Positions 1-8,200 of a stretch of 40,214 nt of DNA are shown in pieces; within the stretch, counting starts at the first letter, position 1; each line of letters begins with the position of its first letter. Made by a program: the position numbers and the translations under genes. The DNA comes from a bacterium (GTDB lineage Bacteria > Bacteroidota > Ignavibacteria > Kapaibacteriales > Kapaibacteriaceae): contig JANJTN010000084.1 in assembly GCA_024711065.1 (NCBI GenBank), positions 1-40,214 on the forward strand, given 5' to 3'. The notes below the pieces were generated by a model, which worked only from the letters and a program-made list of their open reading frames with translations, made no database searches and was not told where the DNA came from.

Positions 1-434
1 CGGAAGCTGAATGGGAGTTCGCTGCCTCGGCGGGGGATACCACATCATTATATGCCGTAGACGATCCGGTAGACGGATACCGTCAGGCCGACTATGAGAG
101 GGTGATCAAGCAGATCAATCAGTATGCCTGGACAGAGGACAACACGGGCGGAGCCTTTGGATCTCCGCAGCCGGTGGGTCGCCTGAAGCCCAATGGTTAC
201 GGTCTGCACGATATGATCGGAAACGTCCAGGAGATGGTCGAAGACACGTGGTTATCCTTTTCCGCTGAACCAGCAACCGATCCACTGGTACTTGTGCCTG
301 AACAGTATCGTGTTGCTCGTGGCTCGAGCTTCGGCCACTTGCTGCTGCAGAACCACTCGCTACGGTACCGAGAGACCGTTCGATGGGCGGTAGGCAGTCC
401 GTCGGTAGGATTCCGACTTGCTCGAACTCCGTAA
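1..434 (+). CDS. FGE/SUMF1-like protein, C-terminal part (cut by window edge)
   Basis: The reading frame is open from the window edge (codons from base 3) to a TAA at 432-434, so only the last ~144 residues are present. They match the C-terminal half of the formylglycine-generating-enzyme sulfatase-activating fold: an EAEWEFAASAG stretch at the start, a GLHDMIGNVQEMVED stretch in the middle, and a final VGFRLART strand. Family knowledge: active FGE enzymes carry two copper-binding cysteines in a GGS..C....C.RYR segment. Here the equivalent segment reads RGSSFGHLLLQNHSLRYR and has no cysteine, so enzyme activity is unlikely and a structural or ligand-binding role is inferred. It is a tandem paralogue of the next gene. 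The N-terminus, and so any signal peptide, lies outside the window. Confidence 0.85.
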   Translation, partial: EAEWEFAASAGDTTSLYAVDDPVDGYRQADYERVIKQINQYAWTEDNTGGAFGSPQPVGRLKPNGYGLHDMIGNVQEMVEDTWLSFSAEPATDPLVLVPEQYRVARGSSFGHLLLQNHSLRYRETVRWAVGSPSVGFRLARTP

Positions 435-498
435 ACGCATTGTGCATCTTGGCCAGTCATAGACCAATAGATGATCCATGAGACATACAGGGAATAGG

Positions 499-1656
499 AT
501 GAAGCAACGTATCTCGAATATGACAGCACTGACAACGCTTATGTGCTTGCTGTCCTTGGCCGCACTGTCATCATCATGCAGTGGCGAAGACACCTCCGGC
601 CCAAGCGGAGGTCGGACCTACTCTGTCAGTGGCACGGTCACAACGAGTGATCCCGGTGAATCTGTAGCCGGTGTTCTGCTTACGATCGATTCACGATCGG
701 CTCTAACGGACTCACTCGGTGGCTACAAGATCGACTCCGTTCGAGCAGGCACCTTTGCGATAATGCCATCTAAACAAGGTCGCGAGTTCACACCCACCAC
801 TCGGCAAGTGACGATCACTGACGCGGACGTCAACGGCCTGGACTTTGTCATGAGCAATCCCAATCGGATTCCTGGAGATTCCATACAGATGGTCCTGATT
901 CCAGCAGGAACATTTATGATGGGCACGGATGCAGCCTACGACAAGCTGCTACCAGTTTCTAGCCCCAAGCATCAGGTAACACTGACACGGTCCTTCTGGA
1001 TGGGCATCCACGAAGTCACGCAGGCGCAGTGGCACCGTGTCATGACCGAGAATCGCAGCCAGTTCAAAGGAGATGTACTCCCGATCCAGGATGTCCTGTT
1101 CTACGAAGCCTTGGAATTCTGTAACCGGCTGTCAGAACTGCACGGCTATGAAAAGGTCTATTCGAATATTGGAAATAGTGTCGAAGTCAATCAGACAGCT
1201 GACGGCTACCGTCTCCCGACAGAGGCTGAGTGGGAGTATGCAGCGTCGGCAGGTGATACATCGATATGGTATGGAGTCGACGATGTGGCACCGGATGCCA
1301 CCAGAGAAGAGCTCTCAGCACTCACAGCATCCCAGTTTCGATTTGCCTGGTTGTACGATAACTGTGCCATTGACGGCGTGCGGCAGCCGCATGCAGTAGG
1401 CACGCGCGAACCGAACGCGTGGGGCCTGTATGACATGATCGGCAACATGATGGAATGGGCGGTTGATAATTATTCCGTGTACACTTCTGATGGCGTCATT
1501 GATCCACTGGTCTTGACCGGCAAAGGCTCAAGGATGATACGTGGTGGAACCTACACATCGACTTCACCGCGATATGAATCACTCAGGGGAAGAAACAGCT
1601 TTCCTGCTGGGCTCAATGATCAGATGTTCGGCTTCCGCATCATCCGGTACGATTAG
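499..1656 (+). CDS. Lipoprotein with carboxypeptidase-regulatory-like and FGE-sulfatase domains
   Basis: About 385 aa. I chose the ATG at 499 because an AGGG lies just before it and the protein then begins MKQR; an in-frame ATG at 478 is an alternative. A hydrophobic stretch ends in a lipobox-like LSSSC, predicting an outer-membrane or periplasmic lipoprotein. Residues ~40-115 look like a carboxypeptidase regulatory beta-sandwich (SVSGTV...GVLLTI...GGYKI...AGTFAI). The rest is an FGE-sulfatase fold: LIPAGTFMMGTD, MGIHEVTQAQW, YRLPTEAEWEYAA, GLYDMIGN, FGFRII. The position of the catalytic cysteines reads RGGTYTSTSPRYESLRGR, with no cysteine, so catalysis is not expected. It is a tandem paralogue of the preceding partial gene and shares no obvious operon partner of known function. 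The domain call is sure; the role is unknown. Confidence 0.88.
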   Translation: MKQRISNMTALTTLMCLLSLAALSSSCSGEDTSGPSGGRTYSVSGTVTTSDPGESVAGVLLTIDSRSALTDSLGGYKIDSVRAGTFAIMPSKQGREFTPTTRQVTITDADVNGLDFVMSNPNRIPGDSIQMVLIPAGTFMMGTDAAYDKLLPVSSPKHQVTLTRSFWMGIHEVTQAQWHRVMTENRSQFKGDVLPIQDVLFYEALEFCNRLSELHGYEKVYSNIGNSVEVNQTADGYRLPTEAEWEYAASAGDTSIWYGVDDVAPDATREELSALTASQFRFAWLYDNCAIDGVRQPHAVGTREPNAWGLYDMIGNMMEWAVDNYSVYTSDGVIDPLVLTGKGSRMIRGGTYTSTSPRYESLRGRNSFPAGLNDQMFGFRIIRYD

Positions 1657-1664
1657 AACCAGAT

Positions 1665-1850
1665 ATGGCAAGGAATTACATCATAGCAGTACTCTTGGCT
1701 GTGCTCTTCGCATTGCATGGCTCAGGCCTTGTGTACGCACAAGGCAAGCAGACGCTGCCACAATACATTCCGCCCAGGCAGCAAGTGACATCTGATGTGC
1801 TTGTCGAATCAAGCAGCCCTAATGGACCACCGTTTCCCGCGTTCAAGTGA
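1665..1850 (+). CDS. Small secreted peptide (61 aa), unknown function
   Basis: It starts 8 nt after the stop of the preceding lipoprotein gene, so it is probably co-transcribed. The first ~26 residues form a good signal peptide: MARN, then a long hydrophobic core, then VYA before QGKQ. The remaining ~35 residues are rich in P, Q and S and show no recognisable domain. I do not recognise the family. The signal peptide and close spacing favour a real gene, but a 61-aa frame could also be the remnant of a truncated exported protein. Confidence 0.45.
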   Translation: MARNYIIAVLLAVLFALHGSGLVYAQGKQTLPQYIPPRQQVTSDVLVESSSPNGPPFPAFK

Positions 1851-1877
1851 CCACCACAAACGCCTCCCGGAAACGGT
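1829..1877. other. 9-bp inverted repeat after the small secreted ORF
   Basis: ACCGTTTCC at 1829-1837 pairs with GGAAACGGT at 1869-1877, separated by 31 nt. No T-run follows, so it is a weak terminator candidate. It lies between the end of the plus-strand genes and the end of the TonB receptor gene on the other strand. The rest of 1851-1946 shows nothing else. Confidence 0.25.
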
Positions 1878-1946
1878 CTCCAAACGAGATTGAAGACTGG
1901 CGGTGTCAGGGTTCAAGTCGGTGGCCGACCCACTGCTTCCTACAAG

Positions 1947-4286
1947 CTAGAATTCCACGTTGATGCCGATGGATGGCAGCACGCCGATACTGGTGTTCTG
2001 CACCACTTGTCCTGTACGTTGATCGAACTGATTGCCCGACACGTTCTGGCGTCCGGTCACGTTCTGCACGTCGATGTAGGTGATCAACTGCCAGCCCGAG
2101 AAGAACCACCGCTTGTCCACGCGCAGGTCCACGGCGTAGAAGAAGGGGAGTCGGTCGCCTTGGTTGTAGTAGGCAAAGTCCAGTGAGCCCACCGGGAAGC
2201 CGGTTTCGGCGGCGCGTTCCGGCGTGGTGATGTAGGGCGTGGTGGGCAAGCCCTGCGAGGCGCGGACCTTGCCGCTGATCTCCCAGAAGTTGTCCGGACG
2301 CCACCCCAGAGCAAGGGTGCTGATGAACGGCGTATCGAAAGCACCGAGACGTGTGGTCTGGTCGTCGGCAATGAACTCGGTGCGGTTCAACGACAGGCTG
2401 AGCAGGCCGTACAGAGGCAGATCGGCGCTCAGCTTTTTCTGGATGAAGAGCTCTACACCATACGCCGTTCCGGTGCCGCTGTTGGCAAGGGGCTCCAGTC
2501 CGAATGGAATGTCGTTGTTGATGTCGTCGAATCCGGCCGGTGCCAGCACGGCTTGTGGACGAAACAACCGCACCGGATAGGCCGAGTAGGCTTTATAGTA
2601 GCCTTCGATCTGGATCTTCAGGTCGGTGCGCGCGATCCACTCCCAGCTGATCACGCCCTGGTCGGCTCGCAGCGGCTTGAGCGTGGAGGTATTGCTCGGG
2701 TCGCCGATCAACCAGATGTACTGTGGCGCCTGATAGTACTGTCCACCCGAGATCGAGAACGTCATGCCCTCGGCAACACCGAATTGCAGCGATCCGCGGG
2801 GCGACGCCACCACGTTCTGCGCGAGGTAGTTGAAGCCGTCCACCCGACCACCTACTGACAATTTCCATTGCGAAGCGAACTGCCACGTCGCCTGGGCGTA
2901 GACACCGTACTTTAGGGCGGTAAAGGCCGTATCCACCGTCAGCGGACGAGGTGTTCCGATCGAGTCCAGGCGAGCGTATCCCGGCACGACCACGTCGTAC
3001 TCCAGCGCGCTGGCATACTTGCCGATCACGCCGCCAGCGAGTTCCAGGTCGGTATCCGGCAACCACACCAGATCGGCCCGGAGCGAGTTCTCGCCCTCGC
3101 GCGAGTTGGTCTGAAAGACCACGTTGGCCAGACTGTCCTGCTGTACCGTGTTGAACACGCTGAAGGTGCGGCCAAGGGTGACGGTGTAGAATCCCTGGTC
3201 GAAGAGCCGGCGCCAGGTCAGTCCGGCAAAGTATTGATTCTGGGAAGGGGCTGTTACACGGCTGTTATCGTAGAGGTTGTCTTCCGTGTTGTTGAACTTC
3301 ACCTGGTCGAGGGCGCCAATGGCCACGAACGACAAGGCGTTGCGGTCATCAAGATCGTAGGTGAGCTTGGTAGAAAAATCCCAGTACTCCGGGATGAAGC
3401 CGAATCCCGCCAGGCCGAAGATCAGGTCCAGATAGCTGCGTCGGGCCGCTACAAAGAACGTCCCCCGATCACCGATCGGGCCTTCACCGATGGCGCTGAA
3501 GCCCGTGGTGCTCAGGTTCAGCTCGCCGGCCAGACGGTCTTGATTGCCCTTGCGGAGGCCCAGCGACGTGACCGACGACAGACGGTCGCCGAAGCGCGGT
3601 CCAAAGCCCCCTGTCGAAAGCGAGACCTCTTCGACGAGATCCACGTTGATCAGCGACAGCGGGCCGCCGGTGGACCCTTGGGAGCCGAAGTGGTTGATGT
3701 TGGGCACCTCGATGTTGTCCACCAGGAACAGGTTCTCAAAGGGGGCTCCCCCACGCACCGCCAGGTCGTTGCGTCCGGCCGCCGTTACGGCCACGCCCGG
3801 CAGCAGGGCGATAGCGCGCACCACGTCTTCCTGCACGCCCGGAGCTCGACGGACCTCTTCGGCGGTGAGCAGGTTGGTGGAGGTCACCGTCTGCACGTCC
3901 TTGCGGAAGGCATCGGCGGTGACCACGGCGCCTTCGAGTTCAACGGTGCCTTGCGTCATCCGCACACTCACCGTGACCGGCTTGCCCGGACTCACCACCA
4001 GGTCGTTGTACTCCACGGCATCATATCCGAGTGCGGTCACACGCAGCGTGCGGAGTCCGGCGGGCACGTCCTTGATCGTGAAGCGTCCGGTGCTGCCGCT
4101 GATAGCCCCTTTCGTGGAGTTCACCACGCGGATCGTAGCGCCGATCACCGGGCTTTGGGTCACGGCGTCGGTCACTTCGCCGACGATCGTTCCTGTGGCA
4201 ACATCGGTGGTATCCTGTGCTATCGACAAGGACGGGAAGGAAATGATCGCTAGAAGAGCGATGACAACGCGTGCAGTCGTGGTCAT
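1947..4286 (-). CDS. TonB-dependent outer-membrane receptor with carboxypeptidase-regulatory-like N-terminus
   Basis: About 779 aa. The start is the ATG at 4286-4284, which gives MTTTARVV and a signal peptide ending near SIAQ; the frame stays open further upstream, but only through repeat DNA. Residues ~30-110 form a carboxypeptidase regulatory-like domain (GTIVGEVTDA...PVIGATIRV...GRFTIKDVPAG). This is followed by a plug domain (~130-235) with AVRGGAPFENLFLVDNIEV and then a long beta-barrel ending in Phe, as usual for outer-membrane barrels. This architecture is typical of Bacteroidota-type receptors that import ligands with TonB-ExbBD energy. No SusD-like partner lies beside it, so the substrate cannot be named. 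There is no Shine-Dalgarno sequence: the bases before the ATG are a heptamer repeat. Confidence 0.93.
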   Translation of the reverse strand: MTTTARVVIALLAIISFPSLSIAQDTTDVATGTIVGEVTDAVTQSPVIGATIRVVNSTKGAISGSTGRFTIKDVPAGLRTLRVTALGYDAVEYNDLVVSPGKPVTVSVRMTQGTVELEGAVVTADAFRKDVQTVTSTNLLTAEEVRRAPGVQEDVVRAIALLPGVAVTAAGRNDLAVRGGAPFENLFLVDNIEVPNINHFGSQGSTGGPLSLINVDLVEEVSLSTGGFGPRFGDRLSSVTSLGLRKGNQDRLAGELNLSTTGFSAIGEGPIGDRGTFFVAARRSYLDLIFGLAGFGFIPEYWDFSTKLTYDLDDRNALSFVAIGALDQVKFNNTEDNLYDNSRVTAPSQNQYFAGLTWRRLFDQGFYTVTLGRTFSVFNTVQQDSLANVVFQTNSREGENSLRADLVWLPDTDLELAGGVIGKYASALEYDVVVPGYARLDSIGTPRPLTVDTAFTALKYGVYAQATWQFASQWKLSVGGRVDGFNYLAQNVVASPRGSLQFGVAEGMTFSISGGQYYQAPQYIWLIGDPSNTSTLKPLRADQGVISWEWIARTDLKIQIEGYYKAYSAYPVRLFRPQAVLAPAGFDDINNDIPFGLEPLANSGTGTAYGVELFIQKKLSADLPLYGLLSLSLNRTEFIADDQTTRLGAFDTPFISTLALGWRPDNFWEISGKVRASQGLPTTPYITTPERAAETGFPVGSLDFAYYNQGDRLPFFYAVDLRVDKRWFFSGWQLITYIDVQNVTGRQNVSGNQFDQRTGQVVQNTSIGVLPSIGINVEF

Positions 4287-4317
4287 GGGGAATGGGGAAT
4301 GGGGAATGGGGAATGGG
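4285..4317. repeat. Heptanucleotide tandem repeat (ATGGGGA)n
   Basis: Four full copies of ATGGGGA plus a partial fifth. On the minus strand the array reads as ATTCCCC-type units directly before, and overlapping by two bases, the ATG of the TonB receptor gene. It therefore occupies the ribosome-binding-site position. Confidence 0.95.
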
Positions 4318-4352
4318 TGGCATAACACCTGCGGAATGTGCACAAGTTCCCA

Positions 4353-4383
4353 TTGTACGGGCACATACGGTCGATGATCTTTG
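4353..4383 (+). promoter_or_regulatory. Candidate Bacteroidota-type promoter for purN
   Basis: GATCTTTG at 4376-4383 is one mismatch from the -7 consensus TAnnTTTG. A TTG at 4353-4355 lies 20 nt upstream, near the expected -33 spacing. The purN start is 36 nt downstream. Confidence 0.3.
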
Positions 4384-4419
4384 TGGTCGATGGACCGAAG
4401 AGCTGAGCAGCAAGGGCCG

Positions 4420-5034
4420 ATGAGAGTGGCGATCCTGGGGTCGGGTGCGGGGTCGACCACACACAGTGTGCTGGTTCACGAGGCATCACAGCCGCCGGGA
4501 GCGTGCCCGTATCATGTCTGCCGGGTGATCTCCTCAAAACCGGAAGCCGGGATCCTGCAGGTTGGTGCGGCGTTTGGCATCGAGACCGTGGTGGTGCCCT
4601 ACGAGCCCCCTTCCACTTTCGGAGCGCGGTTGATCGCGGAGTTGGAGCGCGCCCAGGTGGAGATCCTTGTGCTGGCCGGTTTTCTGCGGCTGTTGCCGGA
4701 AACGGTGATCCACGCCCTTGATGGACGGGTGATCAACACGCATCCGGCGTTGTTGCCTAAGCATGGTGGCGCAGGGATGTACGGGCTGAACGTTCACCGT
4801 GCCGTGCTCGAGGCCGGCGAGAAAGAGACCGGCGTCAGCGTCCACTGGGTCACCGAACACTTCGATGAAGGTGCCGTGATCGCCCAGGAGCGGGTACCGG
4901 TGCTGCCGTCCGACACGCCGGAAGCCCTTCAGAACCGGGTGAAACAAGTGGAAGGGGGCTTTCTGGCTACCATGATCGAGCGCATAGCCAGGGACCGGGA
5001 GACCGTGCCGGGCCAGAAAAATTTCCATGGTTGA
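4420..5034 (+). CDS. purN: Phosphoribosylglycinamide formyltransferase (PurN)
   Basis: 204 aa, the usual PurN length. It transfers the formyl group of 10-formyltetrahydrofolate to GAR in step 3 of cytoplasmic purine synthesis. The start at ATG 4420 gives MRVAILGSGAGS, the expected first strand, and is preceded by AAGGG; in-frame ATGs further upstream would add a non-homologous tail. The catalytic triad is visible as Asn106 and His108 in VINTHPALLPK and Asp149 in the FDEGAVIAQ loop. A GMYG loop (119-122) and HRAVLEAG follow. It is divergent from the TonB receptor and separate from purM, which lies 10.9 kb downstream. The octamer AGCCCC(C/T)T occurs twice within it (4604, 4953). Confidence 0.95.
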   Translation: MRVAILGSGAGSTTHSVLVHEASQPPGACPYHVCRVISSKPEAGILQVGAAFGIETVVVPYEPPSTFGARLIAELERAQVEILVLAGFLRLLPETVIHALDGRVINTHPALLPKHGGAGMYGLNVHRAVLEAGEKETGVSVHWVTEHFDEGAVIAQERVPVLPSDTPEALQNRVKQVEGGFLATMIERIARDRETVPGQKNFHG

Positions 5035-5133
5035 AAACTTCCCTGTAACTCTGTCCCACGTCTCCGAGTTGAACCAGTTGGCGGTTTCTCGCAGGATCTT
5101 GAGTCTGGATGACTGCGGGCGCAAAGTTTCCGC

Positions 5134-5160
5134 TTGACTATGAATGACGAATTGGTCATT
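5134..5160 (+). promoter_or_regulatory. Possible operator or promoter upstream of the surface-protein gene
   Basis: TTGACT at 5134-5139 resembles a -35 box, but no good -10 follows. AATGAC (5143-5148) and GTCATT (5155-5160) form a 6-bp inverted repeat with a 6-nt spacer. This is the AT-richest part of the 240-bp gap between purN and the surface-protein gene. Confidence 0.25.
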
Positions 5161-5172
5161 TTACGACTTCGT

Positions 5173-5201
5173 TACCCCGCCGCATTGGCGTTGCGGGGGT
5201 A
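5173..5201 (+). terminator. Stable hairpin between purN and the surface-protein gene
   Basis: TACCCCGC (5173-5180) pairs with GCGGGGGTA (5193-5201) with one bulged base. An inner CGC/GCG pair closes an ATTG loop. It could be the purN terminator, although the following bases are only moderately T-rich, or a stabilising 5' leader structure for the highly expressed downstream gene. Confidence 0.4.
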
Positions 5202-5274
5202 TTGATTGTGTTTACCCCGACGTTGAATCGACATTTACTGCACCATTATTCACGTACTCACTACTGAGGTTTTC

Positions 5275-8200
5275 ATGAGCAGAAGATTTCTACTTCTTGC
5301 CCTCATTTGCAGCCTGTTCGGTGTTGGAGTGGCCGTTGCTGCAGACGGGAAGGATGGAGAGGAGATCCAGCGGAAGAGCGGGGCGCGTAACCCTGTTGCT
5401 TCCTATCCTCTGCCGTTCGTCCTTGCTGCGGACAACCCACGCACGCAGCCGCCGATCTCGACAGGTTATTACTTCGTGGATTCGGACGACGACGCTGCCG
5501 ACTTCTGGCGTCCAGACCCGTCGCAGTTCGTAGACACGCTCACCGAGGTGGCAACGTGGCGCCGGATCGTTTCGGGCCCGGGACAGTTCCCGGAGTCCTA
5601 CTGGACCGACCCGACGCAGAACAATTTTGGTGGTCATGCCTATTTCCGGAACCCCGGAAACAGCCAGGACTCGACGGACGACGCCTTCGCAGGCCCGATC
5701 TCGATCGGCTTCCCGTTCTACTTCAACGGGGTACGGTACGACTCGTTCTACGTGTCGACCAACGGTCTGATCGCCCTGACCAACCGCCGCTACTTCTATG
5801 AGTACGACGAGTTCGGCTACCCAACGCAGAAAGCCCTTGTGGAAGTCTCGCCGGGTGTGTTCTCGGCCTACGACCCGGCTTCGGACGATACGCGTGCCCG
5901 CTCCGGCAATGGCATGACGGATAACACGGCCGACAACTATGGCTATCAGTTCGTTGCCTGCGGTAACGCTCCGACCAACGCCACGGCCGGTATCCGGACG
6001 CGCACCAACACCATGTTGCAGGAAGCGAACCTCGCTGCCTGGAACTTCACGGTCAACGGCCAACGCTGCCGTCCGGCCCTGATCGCCCCGGCATGGGACG
6101 ACCTTCAGGTGTCGGTGTACAATGACGACCTGAGCGAAGTGGACGACTTCTCGCGCGTGTACTACAAGCGCTCGCCGGCCAACGACAAGCTCATCATCTA
6201 CTACGTGAACCTGACCCCGATCCGCGGCAAGACCGCCGTGGTCGGTGGCGTTCAACACAACGTAACGTTCGGTGCCAACAACCGTCCGGGCCAGGGCGAG
6301 CACTATCGCTTCAGCCTGCAGGTGTCGCTGAACCGCTTCGACAGCTCGGTGGTGGTACAGTATGAGCGTTTCTTCGGTATCGCTCCGCGCGCTGCTCTGC
6401 AGCCGCACGCAGCCACGGTGTGGATGCGTTGTAACTCCACGGTCGGTGTGACCGGTCCGTCGCGCCGCCTGAACTGGGCCGGCTTCCCGGCCGCCATGCC
6501 GTCGAATACCACGCTGGACTACAATGCTGTGAAGTACACGCAGTCCACCGAGTATCTCTACAACGTGCAGACGGATCCGCAGGGCGGCATTCGTGCCATC
6601 TCCAAGCGGAACGACGACAACACGACGCCGAAGGACTTCCTGGCGATCAAGTTCAAGCAGTGGAAGAACATGCTTCGCGTGATCCAGGTGTACTATCGTA
6701 CACACCCGCTGAACGCAAATGCTCCGCTGGACTTCTCGGTGGTGATCCCGTCGGCAGAAGCCAACAACTACGAGATCCTCGCCGGCGAAACGCGCCTTGG
6801 CACCATTCAACCGGTGGCCATCGTGCAGAACCTGACGAACGACGTTCAAGGCCCGCAGGGCGTGAACTACGTGAAGCAGGGGATCAACTTCAAGGTGCGC
6901 TTCCGCATCCAGAACGAGGCAACCGGCAAGATCGTCTATAACACGTCGAAGTCGGTGAACGACGGTGCCCTGAAGGACACGTTGCTCTCTGGTATCGTTC
7001 TTACGGACATCAACGGCGTTGCTCGCCCGTACACGGCAGGCCACTTCGTGAAGCCGTACGAATTCGTTCGTGTGACCTTCCCGCCGTTCGAACCCAACCC
7101 GTTCATCGACGACCAGATCGGCCGTCTGTTCACGTCGGTCGTGGCTGAGCCGCGCGACTCGAACAACGTGCTGTTGGGCGACGAGTGGCCGTTCGACGAT
7201 ACCACGGGTATCCGTCTGTTCGCCATGCGCCGTCTGAACGACTTCAACGACAACGTCACGGAGTACCACCTGGTGGGTGGTGCTGCCATGCCGTCCGTAC
7301 TCAAGTGGGTGAACATCGAAACGGACGTGGTCGACGGCGACGAGATCACGAACAACCCGCCGCCGCCGCGCGGCACGTTCCAGGCTGCCAACTCGACCAT
7401 CTTCGGTCTGAAGTCGCCGGTCATCCGCATGAACCGCGTGAACCTTGGTAACCTCGACATCCCGGCCTTCGGCTCGTATGGTGGCGACGAACTCCGTTCG
7501 TTCCCGATCAACCTGCTCAACAAGAAGCGTCCGGTACTGTCGATCTCCTATCAGCGTGCCGGTAAGCTCACCAACATCGGTCGGGGCTTCTCCGATAACC
7601 GTCTGATCGGTCCGGAACACCAGGTGAACCTGCGTGCGGTGAACGGCTTTACGCCGGGCTATCGTAACCCGGACAAGCTGCTGGTGGAATTCGCCGAGCC
7701 GAGCAAGGATGGTATCAACGGCATCACCAACCTGAAGAAGTGGGTGCTGGACGTTCAGAACCTGAGCAACGACTACCTGCAGCCGTACCAGATCTGGGGC
7801 GGTGGTGGTTATGCTCGTGGCTATTCGCTCACGAACCGCAACCTCCAGGCAACGAACAGCTATGTTCCGCCGGAAGGTGGTCTTCGTGAGGACCTGTTCG
7901 ACGACGGTAAGGACTTCGAATACTACAAGATCACGCTGCCGATCCCGGATACGGTGGTCAACTGGGTGAACGAAGGTGCTCGTAACTTCCGCTTCCGTCT
8001 CAGCGTGCAGGCCGTGAACAACTCGGCACCGCCGATGCCGGCCGACGACGAGGACAACTTCTTCATCGATAACGTGAAGATCCTGTTCCCGGAAGAAGTG
8101 ACCGACGTTGAATTCTCGAACATCCGCCTGATCTGGCCGTACACGCTGGCTCCGGCATCGCAGGCTACCCGCATCCCGATCCGCGTGAAGCTGTCGAACA

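Noticed and set aside
1-1656. Diversity-generating retroelement target proteins
   Set aside because: The FGE/C-lectin-like fold is suggestive, but no reverse transcriptase, template repeat or A-rich variable region is present in the window.
4287-4460. 58-residue N-terminal extension of the TonB receptor
   Set aside because: It would translate the repeat array and precede the signal peptide, which must be N-terminal.
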